DNA from: Thermoplasmata archaeon
GTDB lineage: Archaea; Thermoplasmatota; Thermoplasmata; Thermoplasmatales; Thermoplasmataceae
DNA: 5,585 nucleotides
Direction of reading: 5' to 3'
NCBI GenBank assembly: GCA_021826835.1
Contig: JAKAYH010000181.1
Span: 1 to 5,585 of the forward strand
The notes beneath the pieces were generated by a model, which was not told where the DNA came from, did not search any database, and was given only the letters and a program-made list of their open reading frames with translations. Shown one piece after another: positions 1-5,140 of this stretch. The position numbers and the translations under genes were made by a program. How positions within the stretch are numbered: position 1 is the stretch's first letter; each line of letters opens with the position of its first letter.

Positions 1-165
1 AGGGAAAATTTTCTGGAACAGTTCGAGAAAGGGAAGTCATTATGTCGTTGGGAGGGATCGATCAGACTCGGCAATCAGTAAATTCAGACCTATCGCCGCA
101 TTGAATGGGACCGGTCGGGCCCATTTACAGCTATAAGTAAGTCCTACTTTCTAATGAATAGGTAG
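1..165 (+). pseudogene. Decayed ORF fragment at left edge
   Basis: A frame open from the window edge gives 26 residues (RENFLEQFEKGKSLCRWEGS...) to a TAA at 79-81. The same frame then reads 27 more residues, including WDRSGPF, to a TAG at 163-165. The base composition is richer in G+C than the following genes. No start codon is visible, and the frame is interrupted, so I read it as the remnant of a gene, most likely mobile-element derived given the surroundings. The family is not recognised. The second half shares the 12-base string at 104-115 with the opposite strand of 5161-5172, where it is again read as WDR. It could also be a genuine gene ending at 81 with non-coding sequence after it. 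Confidence 0.3.
105..124. other. GC-rich inverted repeat
   Basis: ATGGG at 105-109 pairs with CCCAT at 120-124 around a GC-rich centre, forming a short hairpin just before the left copy of the long repeat. It lies within the decayed frame and could act as a terminator for a gene entering from the left, although no strong T-tract follows. The role is uncertain. Confidence 0.25.
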
Positions 166-193
166 GAATCCGGTTATTTAATTAAATGGATAT
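129..193 (+). repeat. Left copy of imperfect direct repeat
   Basis: This stretch is similar to 1703-1766. The core at 161-193 matches 1734-1766 at 28 of 33 positions without gaps and includes the shared strings ATTTAATTAA and TGGATAT. The outer part, starting with AGCTA in both copies, is weaker and needs one gap. The two copies lie on either side of the three-gene cassette at 368-1623. In both copies the core can be read as a short peptide (LIKWI), so they may be tails of two degraded copies of one insertion element rather than recombination sites. Confidence 0.55.
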
Positions 194-208
194 GAAAAAC
201 ATTATGGC

Positions 209-242
209 CTTCTGATCCATAGCTAAGACCCATTTTCAGAAG
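209..242. other. Weak inverted repeat
   Basis: CTTCTGA at 209-215 is complementary to TCAGAAG at 236-242, giving a 7-bp stem with a 20-base loop. No T-tract follows. It may be chance in this AT-rich stretch. Confidence 0.2.
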
Positions 243-346
243 ATATCTTGGAAGCTGCATGGCATGTTAGGGATATCAATCTCCTGAAACTTAGGGTAGA
301 GACACCCGAATATTGCAGCTTTAGGAATTGGATAAAATGTTATTAA
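227..346 (+). pseudogene. Startless open fragment before the cassette
   Basis: A frame free of stops runs for 39 codons from just after a TAA (224-226) to a TAA at 344-346. It reads like real protein: DPFSEDILEAAWHVRD, then LLKLRVETPEYCSF. It has no ATG, GTG or convincing TTG near its beginning, so it is best seen as the remaining C-terminal piece of a displaced gene. No family is recognised. It is in a different frame from the fragment at 1-165. Chance openness cannot be excluded. Confidence 0.25.
331..344 (+). promoter_or_regulatory. Possible TATA element for the cassette
   Basis: An A/T-rich element (GATAAAATGTTATT) lies 24 to 37 bases before the ATG at 368, the spacing expected for an archaeal TATA box of a leaderless transcript. 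No good Shine-Dalgarno sequence precedes the ATG, which agrees with leaderless start. The match to the TATA consensus is only moderate. Confidence 0.35.
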
Positions 347-367
347 GGCGGGAATCTATTCAGATAT

Positions 368-646
368 ATGGAAAAGGAAGTAGAAGTTCTTTCTGTTCAA
401 AGATTGATTGATCTTTCAGATGGAAAGGCAGTGTATCAGGTAACTATGGCGAAGCCACACAAAATAACTGATGAAATAAGGGAAAGGCTTTCTGATGAGC
501 AAAGGAATTCAACAGAGATTTATACTAACATCCTACAATTTACAGTCCCAATCCAAAATGGCTCGTTGTATCCTGTCGGATCGAGTTGGAAAGTTGAAAT
601 TAATAAAGATGGAAGTCTTAATGTCACACCTATAAGCAAAAAATAA
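368..646 (+). CDS. Hypothetical small protein, first gene of cassette
   Basis: The gene encodes 92 residues from an ATG with no clear ribosome binding site, which suits a leaderless first gene. I do not recognise the family. The sequence suggests a small soluble single domain: strand-rich residues 3-28, a charged helix around residues 33-46 (TDEIRERLSDEQR), then strands around 50-62 and 73-88 ending SLNVTP. There is no signal peptide, membrane segment, cysteine or zinc motif, and no sign of the AbrB, ribbon-helix-helix or Phd folds usual for antitoxins. It lies 40 nt before the next gene on the same strand and is probably co-transcribed with it and with the PIN ribonuclease. It may be an accessory or regulatory part of that module, but this rests on position alone. 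Confidence 0.7.
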   Translation: MEKEVEVLSVQRLIDLSDGKAVYQVTMAKPHKITDEIRERLSDEQRNSTEIYTNILQFTVPIQNGSLYPVGSSWKVEINKDGSLNVTPISKK

Positions 647-675
647 TTTAACGTCTAATACCTGAAACTAATTTT

Positions 676-680
676 GGTGA
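676..680 (+). promoter_or_regulatory. Shine-Dalgarno site deciding TTG start at 687
   Basis: GGTGA lies 6 bases before the TTG at 687 and matches the archaeal anti-Shine-Dalgarno complement (GGAGGTGA). No in-frame ATG lies at the beginning of this reading frame, so the site supports the TTG as the true start. Confidence 0.6.
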
Positions 681-686
681 TATATC

Positions 687-1211
687 TTGCCCGTTGATTT
701 GAAATATGAACTTGAATTTCCCGTAAAAGTAATACCTAACCAGCTATCTAAATTCAATGAATCACCAAATAAGAATGCTGCAATTTTCCCAGAGACTCAA
801 TTATCGTTTCTTGACATGGGAACTGCTCCTATTTTTGTAATTAATCTTCCACGCGCCATATATATTAAAGGACAGATTGCAAAGGCAGTGCCAATTCCAT
901 TCTCGGTTAAAAGAAATGTTAGAGATAGAACAACTATAATTGAAGATAAATTGACTACAATCCGCTCTGAACTAAAGAAAAAGTACGCGGGCGTTCACGA
1001 TTTCAATCAAATACTGGATTCAATGATAGAAGAAATAATTTCAGATAATGATCTTCAGAGTAAGATAATTAGTCTAAAAGAAAATCAATTACTGAAAGCT
1101 TTTAGCAAATTGCTTGCTTTAAAGTTATTGCAAGAAACATTTGAAAGATTAGACAAGAAAGATAAGATAAATTTCAAGAGAGAAGCATTGAGGGGAAGTA
1201 AATTTGGGTAG
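687..1211 (+). CDS. Hypothetical protein coupled to PIN toxin; candidate antitoxin
   Basis: The gene encodes 174 residues from a TTG supported by GGTGA at 676-680. The family is not recognised. Residues 1-75 look strand-rich (LKYELEFPVKVIP, then APIFVINLPRAIYIKG). Residues from about 80 to the end are charged and helical, including a leucine-rich stretch near 137-150 (QLLKAFSKLLALKLLQ) that could bind a partner. There are no membrane segments and no visible catalytic motif. The last codons overlap the TTG of the PIN gene by 8 nt, a strong sign of translational coupling, which in toxin-antitoxin loci usually joins antitoxin to toxin. The protein is about twice the length of a typical VapB and lacks an obvious AbrB, RHH or Phd DNA-binding segment. 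The antitoxin role is therefore inferred from position and architecture only. It could instead be a substrate adaptor or a functionally separate protein. Confidence 0.75.
   Translation: MPVDLKYELEFPVKVIPNQLSKFNESPNKNAAIFPETQLSFLDMGTAPIFVINLPRAIYIKGQIAKAVPIPFSVKRNVRDRTTIIEDKLTTIRSELKKKYAGVHDFNQILDSMIEEIISDNDLQSKIISLKENQLLKAFSKLLALKLLQETFERLDKKDKINFKREALRGSKFG
1190..1195 (+). promoter_or_regulatory. Shine-Dalgarno-like site for PIN gene
   Basis: GAGGGG inside the end of the preceding gene lies 8 bases before the TTG at 1204. It supports translation of the PIN protein from this TTG by re-initiation within the overlap. Confidence 0.45.
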
Positions 1212-1623
1212 ATTTATTCTTGACACGAATGCACTGATCTCAATAATTGAAAAGAAGAATCCAAAGATATTAAAGCACCTAAATGAAGCGGTGCTACGTC
1301 AAGATGAGATTTCAACAACCATTCTCAATTATTATGAGCTTTTGAGAGGGGCGAGTGCCACCACTAATGCAAAGTACGGGGTAGACCTCAAAAAGTACCT
1401 GAATGAGGGCATTACCGTGATAAGCAAAATCAGCCAAAGAGATGCTCAGTCTGCCGCAGGAATTTATCAAAAAATTAGGAAAAAAATTAACGAAAAGAAG
1501 ACAACCCCTAGTGATGTCGACATTATAATGGCCGCAATTGCCCTAAGTATGGATGCGACAATTGTATCACACGACGATGATTTCCATTTGATGGGAGTAA
1601 AAGTACAGAATTGGGAGAGTTGA
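1204..1623 (+). CDS. PIN-domain ribonuclease, VapC-type toxin
   Basis: This is a 139-residue PIN-domain protein, the usual length for VapC toxins, which are Mg-dependent endoribonucleases that typically cleave tRNA or rRNA. The acidic catalytic positions are all present: D7 in ILDTNALI, E45 in YYELLRG, D106 (with D104 nearby) in SDVDIIMAA, and D124/D126 in SHDDDF. Key residues are intact, so an active nuclease is expected. The TTG start places the first strand (GRFILDTN) at the right distance from the N-terminus, and a GAGGGG site precedes it. The gene overlaps the upstream 174-aa gene by 8 nt. No recognisable VapB lies on either side, so the cognate antitoxin is probably the upstream protein. 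The PIN assignment is firm; the toxin role follows from family and context, and the RNA target is unknown. Confidence 0.92.
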   Translation: MGRFILDTNALISIIEKKNPKILKHLNEAVLRQDEISTTILNYYELLRGASATTNAKYGVDLKKYLNEGITVISKISQRDAQSAAGIYQKIRKKINEKKTTPSDVDIIMAAIALSMDATIVSHDDDFHLMGVKVQNWES

Positions 1624-1663
1624 CCTCAACTTAACGCTCTAACACTTGGAATAATAAATTCAT

Positions 1664-1699
1664 CTTATCAATTATTTTACTTATAAAATGGTTGATAAG
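1664..1699 (+). terminator. 16-bp hairpin after PIN gene
   Basis: Bases 1664-1679 pair with 1684-1699 across a four-base loop (CTTA). Fourteen pairs are Watson-Crick. The other two are U-G wobbles in plus-strand RNA and would be A-C mismatches in minus-strand RNA, so the fold favours plus-strand transcripts. It begins 41 nt after the PIN stop codon. No long T-tract follows the 3' arm, so it may serve as a 3'-end stabiliser, a processing site or a terminator of the cassette. It abuts the right copy of the direct repeat. Confidence 0.55.
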
Positions 1700-1702
1700 C
1701 AT

Positions 1703-1766
1703 AGCTAATTCAAGCACTTAATTCCAAAGGACAGGTAGGGAGTCGGTAATTTAATTAAGTGGATAT
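1703..1766 (+). repeat. Right copy of imperfect direct repeat
   Basis: This is the partner of 129-193 in the same orientation, about 1.57 kb apart. The core 1734-1766 matches 161-193 at 28 of 33 positions. It begins four bases after the hairpin at 1664-1699. The pair encloses the 92-aa, 174-aa and PIN genes. Confidence 0.55.
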
Positions 1767-1803
1767 CTCGTAATTCTAATTACATTCAATTTTGTGAATA
1801 TTG

Positions 1804-2034
1804 TTAAATGAAAAAGAATTCGTCGGGTCTTTTCCTGAACTTGTCGACGCGTCCAGTTAGCCCAAAAAGACCTTGATATTCAACTGGAGTCCCAAAGAAG
1901 CCCATAGACGATTTTTTAGTCTCCACTTCAAAAGAAGAAATGGCGTCAGGATCTATTTTGTCATGTCCTCTCTCTTTTTTCCAGAATGGCTCAGCTACCA
2001 AAGTGCTCCTTATTTTTTTCATTACTTTGTTCAA
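1804..2034 (-). CDS. Doubtful small hypothetical protein
   Basis: A minus-strand frame gives 76 residues from TTG (2034), or 72 from the ATG at 2022. It contains FWKKERGHDKIDPDA, SSFEVETKK and MGFFGTPVEYQGLFGL and ends DEFFFI. The composition is protein-like, with charged and aromatic residues and no long low-complexity run. Neither start has a ribosome binding site or a convincing TATA box. The frame stays open about 15 codons further upstream (to a TGA near 2080) without another start, so it may be a truncated gene that has lost its N-terminus. It is convergent with the PIN cassette and lies downstream of the exporter on the same strand, separated by about 160 nt containing a plus-strand transposase-like relic. 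I do not recognise a family. Confidence 0.4.
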   Translation of the reverse strand: MNKVMKKIRSTLVAEPFWKKERGHDKIDPDAISSFEVETKKSSMGFFGTPVEYQGLFGLTGRVDKFRKRPDEFFFI

Positions 2035-2075
2035 ATCAGAATGCTTGCCATGGATTAAGCTTCTATCTGTAATAG

Positions 2076-2207
2076 TTCAGCCGTCTAAAGTTATCCCTGG
2101 GAGCAGTGGAAATAAGAAGCACGGGCTACAAGCTCCTTAAATACCTGTGCAACACAGTACTATTCAACTATCCTACAAAGAAATGGTTTAAGAACTTTAA
2201 AGTGTAG
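2076..2207 (+). pseudogene. Transposase C-terminal relic
   Basis: A plus-strand frame of 43 codons runs from just after a TAG (2073-2075) to a TAG at 2205-2207. It reads FSRLKLSLGAVEIRS..., then KLLKYLCNTVLFNYPTKKW. The order of a 'SRLK..LG...IRS' segment followed by a hydrophobic helix and a basic tail resembles the C-terminus of DDE transposases. This is family resemblance from memory, not a search result. There is no start codon, and two stops lie directly upstream. The fragment overlaps the 3' end of the convergent exporter gene by 11 nt, so it may mark an insertion-element end at that point. Confidence 0.4.
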
Positions 2208-3402
2208 GGGAAATTGGTAGTTTTACCGTTTTTATGCTTGTGAACGGAATTAGTATGGATATTAATATTAGTAACACACCGACTGCTGCAAACGATGCCC
2301 CTACAGTGTAATATGAACCTATTACTGAGAAGATGAATGCAGACAAAGGGGCTAACCCTAGCCTAAGAGTATCCATTAACGAAGTTGCCTTGCCTAATAT
2401 TCTTTCTGGGATTTCTCTCTGCAAATATGTCATTAGTGGTATATTGGAAACCGAGGCCATCACTCCAATAAAGAAAGGCAAAAGTACTACGATCAATAGG
2501 ATATGAACCATTCCCATAATCAAAAAAGAAAATCCAGACACAGCGAAATATAAAAATACTAATAACCATAGGTTATGTGGCTTCAATTTTCCAATCATTA
2601 AAGCTCCCACTAAGCCCCCAATAGAAAAAGTGCCAGTGTAGAAACCATAAGCCATTGAGCTAGAGTTCAGAGTTTCTTTGATGAGCGGAGCTCCAAGTAC
2701 ATCCATTATGATCAGAAGAGCATTCAGAGCAGTTGAAAAAATGACTATCATCAAAAGTTTGGATTTCACAAATACGAAAGTTTCACTCCAACCGCTTATA
2801 TCTTCTGAGCGTTCTTTTCTTACATTAGATAAGATATTGTCTCTATGAAACCTAATAACAAGAATGAGAGCTAAGAACAACAACGTGGAGATGGAAATAA
2901 TTATCAACGAATAACTCCCAATTAAGTACAAAAGAGAACCTCCTAGGATCGCACCAACACCTTCAGAAATTGTAAGAGAAATTTCTCCCACAGAATTAGC
3001 CTTTAGTAGTTTGTCTTCGGCAACAATATTGGGTGTAAAGACGTAACTTGCCATGCTACCTATCGTCATCATAAAATAAATCACCCCCATTATTGGATAT
3101 AAAGTGAAAAATGGGAGTATATGCATTATCATTAAACCCATAAACAAATATGATATGAGTTCTCCCAATGTTGAATAGACCACGATTCTAATGTCATGGA
3201 ATCTGTCTAATATGTGGCCAGACAAAGGGGATGAAATTAACCCGGAAATAGTTAAGCTGAACGCCACTAAACCTGTTAGGAACACAGAACCTGTAATTTC
3301 TATGGTGTACCACATAGCTAAAACTAGGGCAAAATAAAACCCAACCCTCGAAAACAATCGGTTCATTTGCAATTTATAAAAAACAAACGGTATGTCGGAC
3401 AT
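2197..3402 (-). CDS. MFS efflux transporter (MFS_3/MefA-like)
   Basis: This is a 401-residue integral membrane protein of the major facilitator superfamily, full length for a 12-helix secondary transporter. Hydrophobic segments lie around residues 14-37, 40-60, 73-95, 98-122, 143-162, 164-184, 216-238, 252-272, 278-298, 300-324, 345-365 and 367-388. A longer charged loop at about 185-215 separates the two halves. Motif A appears as SGHILDRFHDIR (61-72) after helix 2. The segment TPNIVAEDKLLKAN (123-136) and the later PLMTYLQREIPERILGKATS (322-341) are typical of the drug and siderophore exporter branch (MFS_3: MefA, EntS). The expected role is proton-driven export of a small molecule, perhaps an antibiotic or toxic metabolite; the substrate cannot be read from sequence. 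The ATG is set by AAAGGAGA 9 nt upstream. The gene follows the 94-aa gene after 51 nt and is probably in one transcript with it. Confidence 0.9.
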   Translation of the reverse strand: MSDIPFVFYKLQMNRLFSRVGFYFALVLAMWYTIEITGSVFLTGLVAFSLTISGLISSPLSGHILDRFHDIRIVVYSTLGELISYLFMGLMIMHILPFFTLYPIMGVIYFMMTIGSMASYVFTPNIVAEDKLLKANSVGEISLTISEGVGAILGGSLLYLIGSYSLIIISISTLLFLALILVIRFHRDNILSNVRKERSEDISGWSETFVFVKSKLLMIVIFSTALNALLIIMDVLGAPLIKETLNSSSMAYGFYTGTFSIGGLVGALMIGKLKPHNLWLLVFLYFAVSGFSFLIMGMVHILLIVVLLPFFIGVMASVSNIPLMTYLQREIPERILGKATSLMDTLRLGLAPLSAFIFSVIGSYYTVGASFAAVGVLLILISILIPFTSIKTVKLPISPTL

Positions 3403-3411
3403 AGTGTTTAA

Positions 3412-3419
3412 TCTCCTTT
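3412..3419 (-). promoter_or_regulatory. Shine-Dalgarno site of MFS gene
   Basis: Read on the minus strand, this is AAAGGAGA, 9 bases before the ATG at 3402. It is a strong ribosome binding site and fits a gene translated from an internal position of a polycistronic message. Confidence 0.75.
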
Positions 3420-3453
3420 AATCTATTTAGCATTTAAGAAAACATATGAAAAA

Positions 3454-3738
3454 TTAACGTGTGTTAGGTTTCAACAGCTGTATCGAATTCAAAAGATTAA
3501 GCCACCACACGAAATCTATAGTATCTCTTTCAATTTGTCTCCGGTCAGTATTGGGAAAAGTTAATTGCACAAAATCTATTAAGTCTTTGACACTCATGTT
3601 CGGTGAGCTTTCCTCTATTCTTCTTAATATAAATGAGCCAATTCCAAGCACATCCCTGTAGCGATTGTATTTTTCGTCAAAAACCTTTCTGTTAATGGAC
3701 TTATTTTTAGGCATTTTTTTCTTTTTCTCCTTCGCCAT
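3454..3738 (-). CDS. Small protein resembling ABC-3C middle component 6
   Basis: This 94-residue protein has a strongly basic N-terminus (MAKEKKKKMPKNK), then a helical region with GIGSFILRRIEE (32-43), MSVKDLIDFVQ (48-58) and DFVWWLNLLNSIQLL (75-89). The pattern of a 'glG..il' helix, a 'tv.dL' helix and a final 'DFv..LnLL..i.ll' helix-turn resembles the small winged-helix-like middle component (MC6 type) of ABC-three-component systems, which pair with a C-terminal-domain protein and an SMC/RecF-like ABC ATPase in predicted conflict systems. No such ATPase is in this window, so the match is by pattern only. Alternatives are a small DNA-binding regulator of the exporter or an unrelated helical protein. 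A TATA box is centred about 26 nt before the ATG, and no Shine-Dalgarno is visible, so translation is probably leaderless. Confidence 0.65.
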   Translation of the reverse strand: MAKEKKKKMPKNKSINRKVFDEKYNRYRDVLGIGSFILRRIEESSPNMSVKDLIDFVQLTFPNTDRRQIERDTIDFVWWLNLLNSIQLLKPNTR

Positions 3739-3759
3739 AATTAAATAAAAGCCTTTTTG

Positions 3760-3767
3760 TATTTAAT
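3760..3767 (-). promoter_or_regulatory. TATA box for the 94-aa gene and exporter
   Basis: The minus strand reads ATTAAATA here, centred about 26 nt before the ATG at 3738, the spacing of an archaeal TATA box to the transcription start. It implies a leaderless transcript that carries the 94-aa gene and then the exporter. Confidence 0.6.
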
Positions 3768-3799
3768 AATTCCTTCGGTGCTATGAAACCTAATTTGAA

Positions 3800-3949
3800 T
3801 TAAGCACGTAATACTCGAGTAAAGTTCTTTCTCGAAGACAGTTTTTTCACATAAAGAGTTCCAATAATCGGGTTATCTCCCGCCTCTTGGAACCTGTAGG
3901 TGTTCTTCGTGCCTCTTTCAAACTTAAATTCGATCTCTTTCTTGGCCAT
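3800..3949 (-). CDS. Small conserved protein, 49 aa
   Basis: This short gene begins with ATG at 3949 and ends with TAA at 3800-3802. It encodes 49 residues: MAKKEIEFKFERGTKNTYRF, then QEAGDNPIIGTLYVKK, then SSRKNFTRVLRA. The 'TKNT.R..E' strand followed by 'IGTLYVKK' is the signature of a family of roughly 50-60-residue proteins of unknown function known from archaea and bacteria. Family members generally finish with a strand like 'I.VTIE'. Here that ending is absent and replaced by an arginine-rich tail, which may reflect divergence or a 3'-end frameshift. GAGATGA lies 6 nt before the start. The gene is upstream of the 94-aa gene on the same strand, but a separate TATA box lies between them. 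Confidence 0.75.
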   Translation of the reverse strand: MAKKEIEFKFERGTKNTYRFQEAGDNPIIGTLYVKKLSSRKNFTRVLRA

Positions 3950-3955
3950 GAATAA

Positions 3956-3962
3956 TCATCTC
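3956..3962 (-). promoter_or_regulatory. Shine-Dalgarno site of the 49-aa gene
   Basis: The minus strand reads GAGATGA, one mismatch from GAGGTGA, 6 bases before the ATG at 3949. It supports this short frame as a real gene. Confidence 0.5.
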
Positions 3963-4039
3963 GTCTGCAGATAATAATACTTCTCTAAACCATGGGAACG
4001 ATTGGATTCTGTGTTAGCATAGGCACAGTTGCAAAGTAG

Positions 4040-4048
4040 TTATATATA
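4040..4048 (+). promoter_or_regulatory. Strong TATA box facing the secreted-protein frame
   Basis: TTATATATA is a near-ideal archaeal TATA box. Its centre (4044) predicts a transcription start near 4068-4070, exactly at an ATG that is in frame with the membrane-anchored protein downstream. It lies in the 120-nt gap between two divergent genes. Confidence 0.65.
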
Positions 4049-4160
4049 GATGCATGATATTGTTATTATGTAATTCGGATCGATTCAACCTCAAGCAACT
4101 AAAGGAAAGTCTAAGGCAAAAATAATAGGTGCAGTTGCCGGAATTATAGTAGTTATTCTG

Positions 4161-4598
4161 GTGGGATTATTTGTTATCTATCCTGCGATAAATGGAAGTT
4201 TTGTGGTAATATCACCTCCCTCGCCAAGTAGTGTAACATATACTGAAACATTGTTACAGTCTGGAACTGTACAGTCTCTTGGTGCTGGTCAATGGATTTA
4301 CCTTGAATTCAATGTCCCTTCCAATTCAACTTATGCGTATATGGGTGGTTCCTACACCTCAAATAATAATGTAGAAGTAGGCATATTGACAAGTACAGAA
4401 TACGGGGCGTTCACACAGAATCATGCTACAATATCTAATGGAGTCTATTATTCAGGTGATAATGGTGGAGCAACTTTATCCGGTTTCCTCGTGACTGGAA
4501 ACTACTATTTAGTCATATATGATGGCAACTTTATTACATCAGACACTGTAAGTATAGTTAACACCCTTCAGGTAACTATTACAGCCACCCCGTCATAA
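4161..4598 (+). CDS. Membrane-anchored extracellular protein, start disrupted
   Basis: The coordinates use a GTG at 4161 (145 aa), but this start would cut a membrane helix in half. The frame is open from 4074 and adds 29 residues: a lysine-rich stretch (QATKGKSKAK), then the first part of a helix (IIGAVAGIIVVIL) that continues as VGLFVIYP. This is a typical N-in, C-out anchor. The exterior part is rich in S, T, N, G and Y with alternating strands (QWIYLEFNVPS, NNNVEVGILTSTEYG, TGNYYLVIYDG), suggesting one beta-sandwich domain ending at VTITATPS. No enzyme motif or cysteine is seen. The TATA box at 4040-4048 predicts leaderless start at ATG 4068, but that ATG is followed by TAA (4071-4073). 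The gene is therefore either a recent pseudogene, starts at a non-standard codon, or the TAA is a sequencing or variant position. No ribosome binding site precedes 4161. Confidence 0.7.
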   Translation: MGLFVIYPAINGSFVVISPPSPSSVTYTETLLQSGTVQSLGAGQWIYLEFNVPSNSTYAYMGGSYTSNNNVEVGILTSTEYGAFTQNHATISNGVYYSGDNGGATLSGFLVTGNYYLVIYDGNFITSDTVSIVNTLQVTITATPS

Positions 4599-4599
4599 T

Positions 4600-5140
4600 A
4601 GAAAATACCAACTTTCACAACGATGACCCGTATATGTGTTCAGCGGGGGGCTTATGGGAACGATCCGTATATGAGTTATGCCGAGATGATAAGGGTCAGG
4701 GGTTCCAGTCCTATGCCTCCGTATTTCATGGTGCTGTCCCACGTTTACATATATCCTGAAACGGAACTCGGCCTTTATCTGAATGAAAGGAAGAGCCTGT
4801 GGAGACGAACCTCCGTCGGGGAAGGTCACAGACATCGGCGGGAATTGAGCAAAACCCCTCAAATTCATTAGGAAAGAACCCTCAAGGTGTATAAATTTCC
4901 CGGAGCCCTGGAAAGATATCGGGACGGCTTGAGAAAATGACGTCCTGCCACTTCATGTCAGGTCAGAAAAGGGTTTTTGCTACTTCATTTCAGGGGGTGA
5001 AGGGGTTGCATGGTAAAATCATACAGCGCATGCTTCTCGTACCTGAAATACCAGACGAAAGAAGGTATCCCCAGATTCCGATCATAGAGAGATCCACTCG
5101 AAGAGACTTCGCAACTGAGAAAAGTTGAGCCTTTCCATTT
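4600..5140 (+). pseudogene. GC-richer degenerate region, mobile-element debris
   Basis: This stretch is clearly richer in G+C than its neighbours and has partial frames in all three plus phases, none with a ribosome binding site or promoter. The most protein-like are 4623-4871 (NDPYMSYAEMIRVRGSS, then ETELGLYLNERKSLWRR), a continuation at 4872-4939 (KFPGALERYRDGLRK), and a frame from 5011 reading MVKSYSACFSYLKYQTKEG with a stop at 5089-5091. Phase changes and stops between protein-like pieces fit a decayed gene, possibly a transposase, but I cannot name the family. An open minus-strand frame at 4593-4868 is taken as a shadow. Confidence 0.35.
4618..4677 (+). repeat. Short tandem-like duplication
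   Basis: AACGATGACCCGTATATGTGTT (in part at 4619-4640) recurs about 39 nt later as AACGATCCGTATATGAGTT, with three bases missing and one change. Both contain CCGTATATG. The duplication puts the second copy in a different phase, which helps explain the broken frames here. Confidence 0.45.

Noticed and set aside
1873..2140. Two overlapping plus-strand frames (61 and 66 aa) opposite the doubtful 76-aa minus ORF.
   Set aside because: They lack ribosome binding sites and promoters, and their serine/leucine/phenylalanine-rich content is what an antisense reading of a lysine-rich frame gives.
2363..2569. A 68-aa minus-strand frame inside the exporter gene.
   Set aside because: It is an out-of-phase shadow of the clearly coding 401-aa exporter.
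3461..3661. A 66-aa plus-strand frame opposite the 94-aa gene.
   Set aside because: It is antisense to a gene with a better promoter and a protein-like sequence, and it has no ribosome binding site.
4688..4715. GGGGTTCCAGTCC resembles a tRNA T-loop on the plus strand.
   Set aside because: The flanking bases do not form the T stem, and no acceptor, D or anticodon arms can be built around it.
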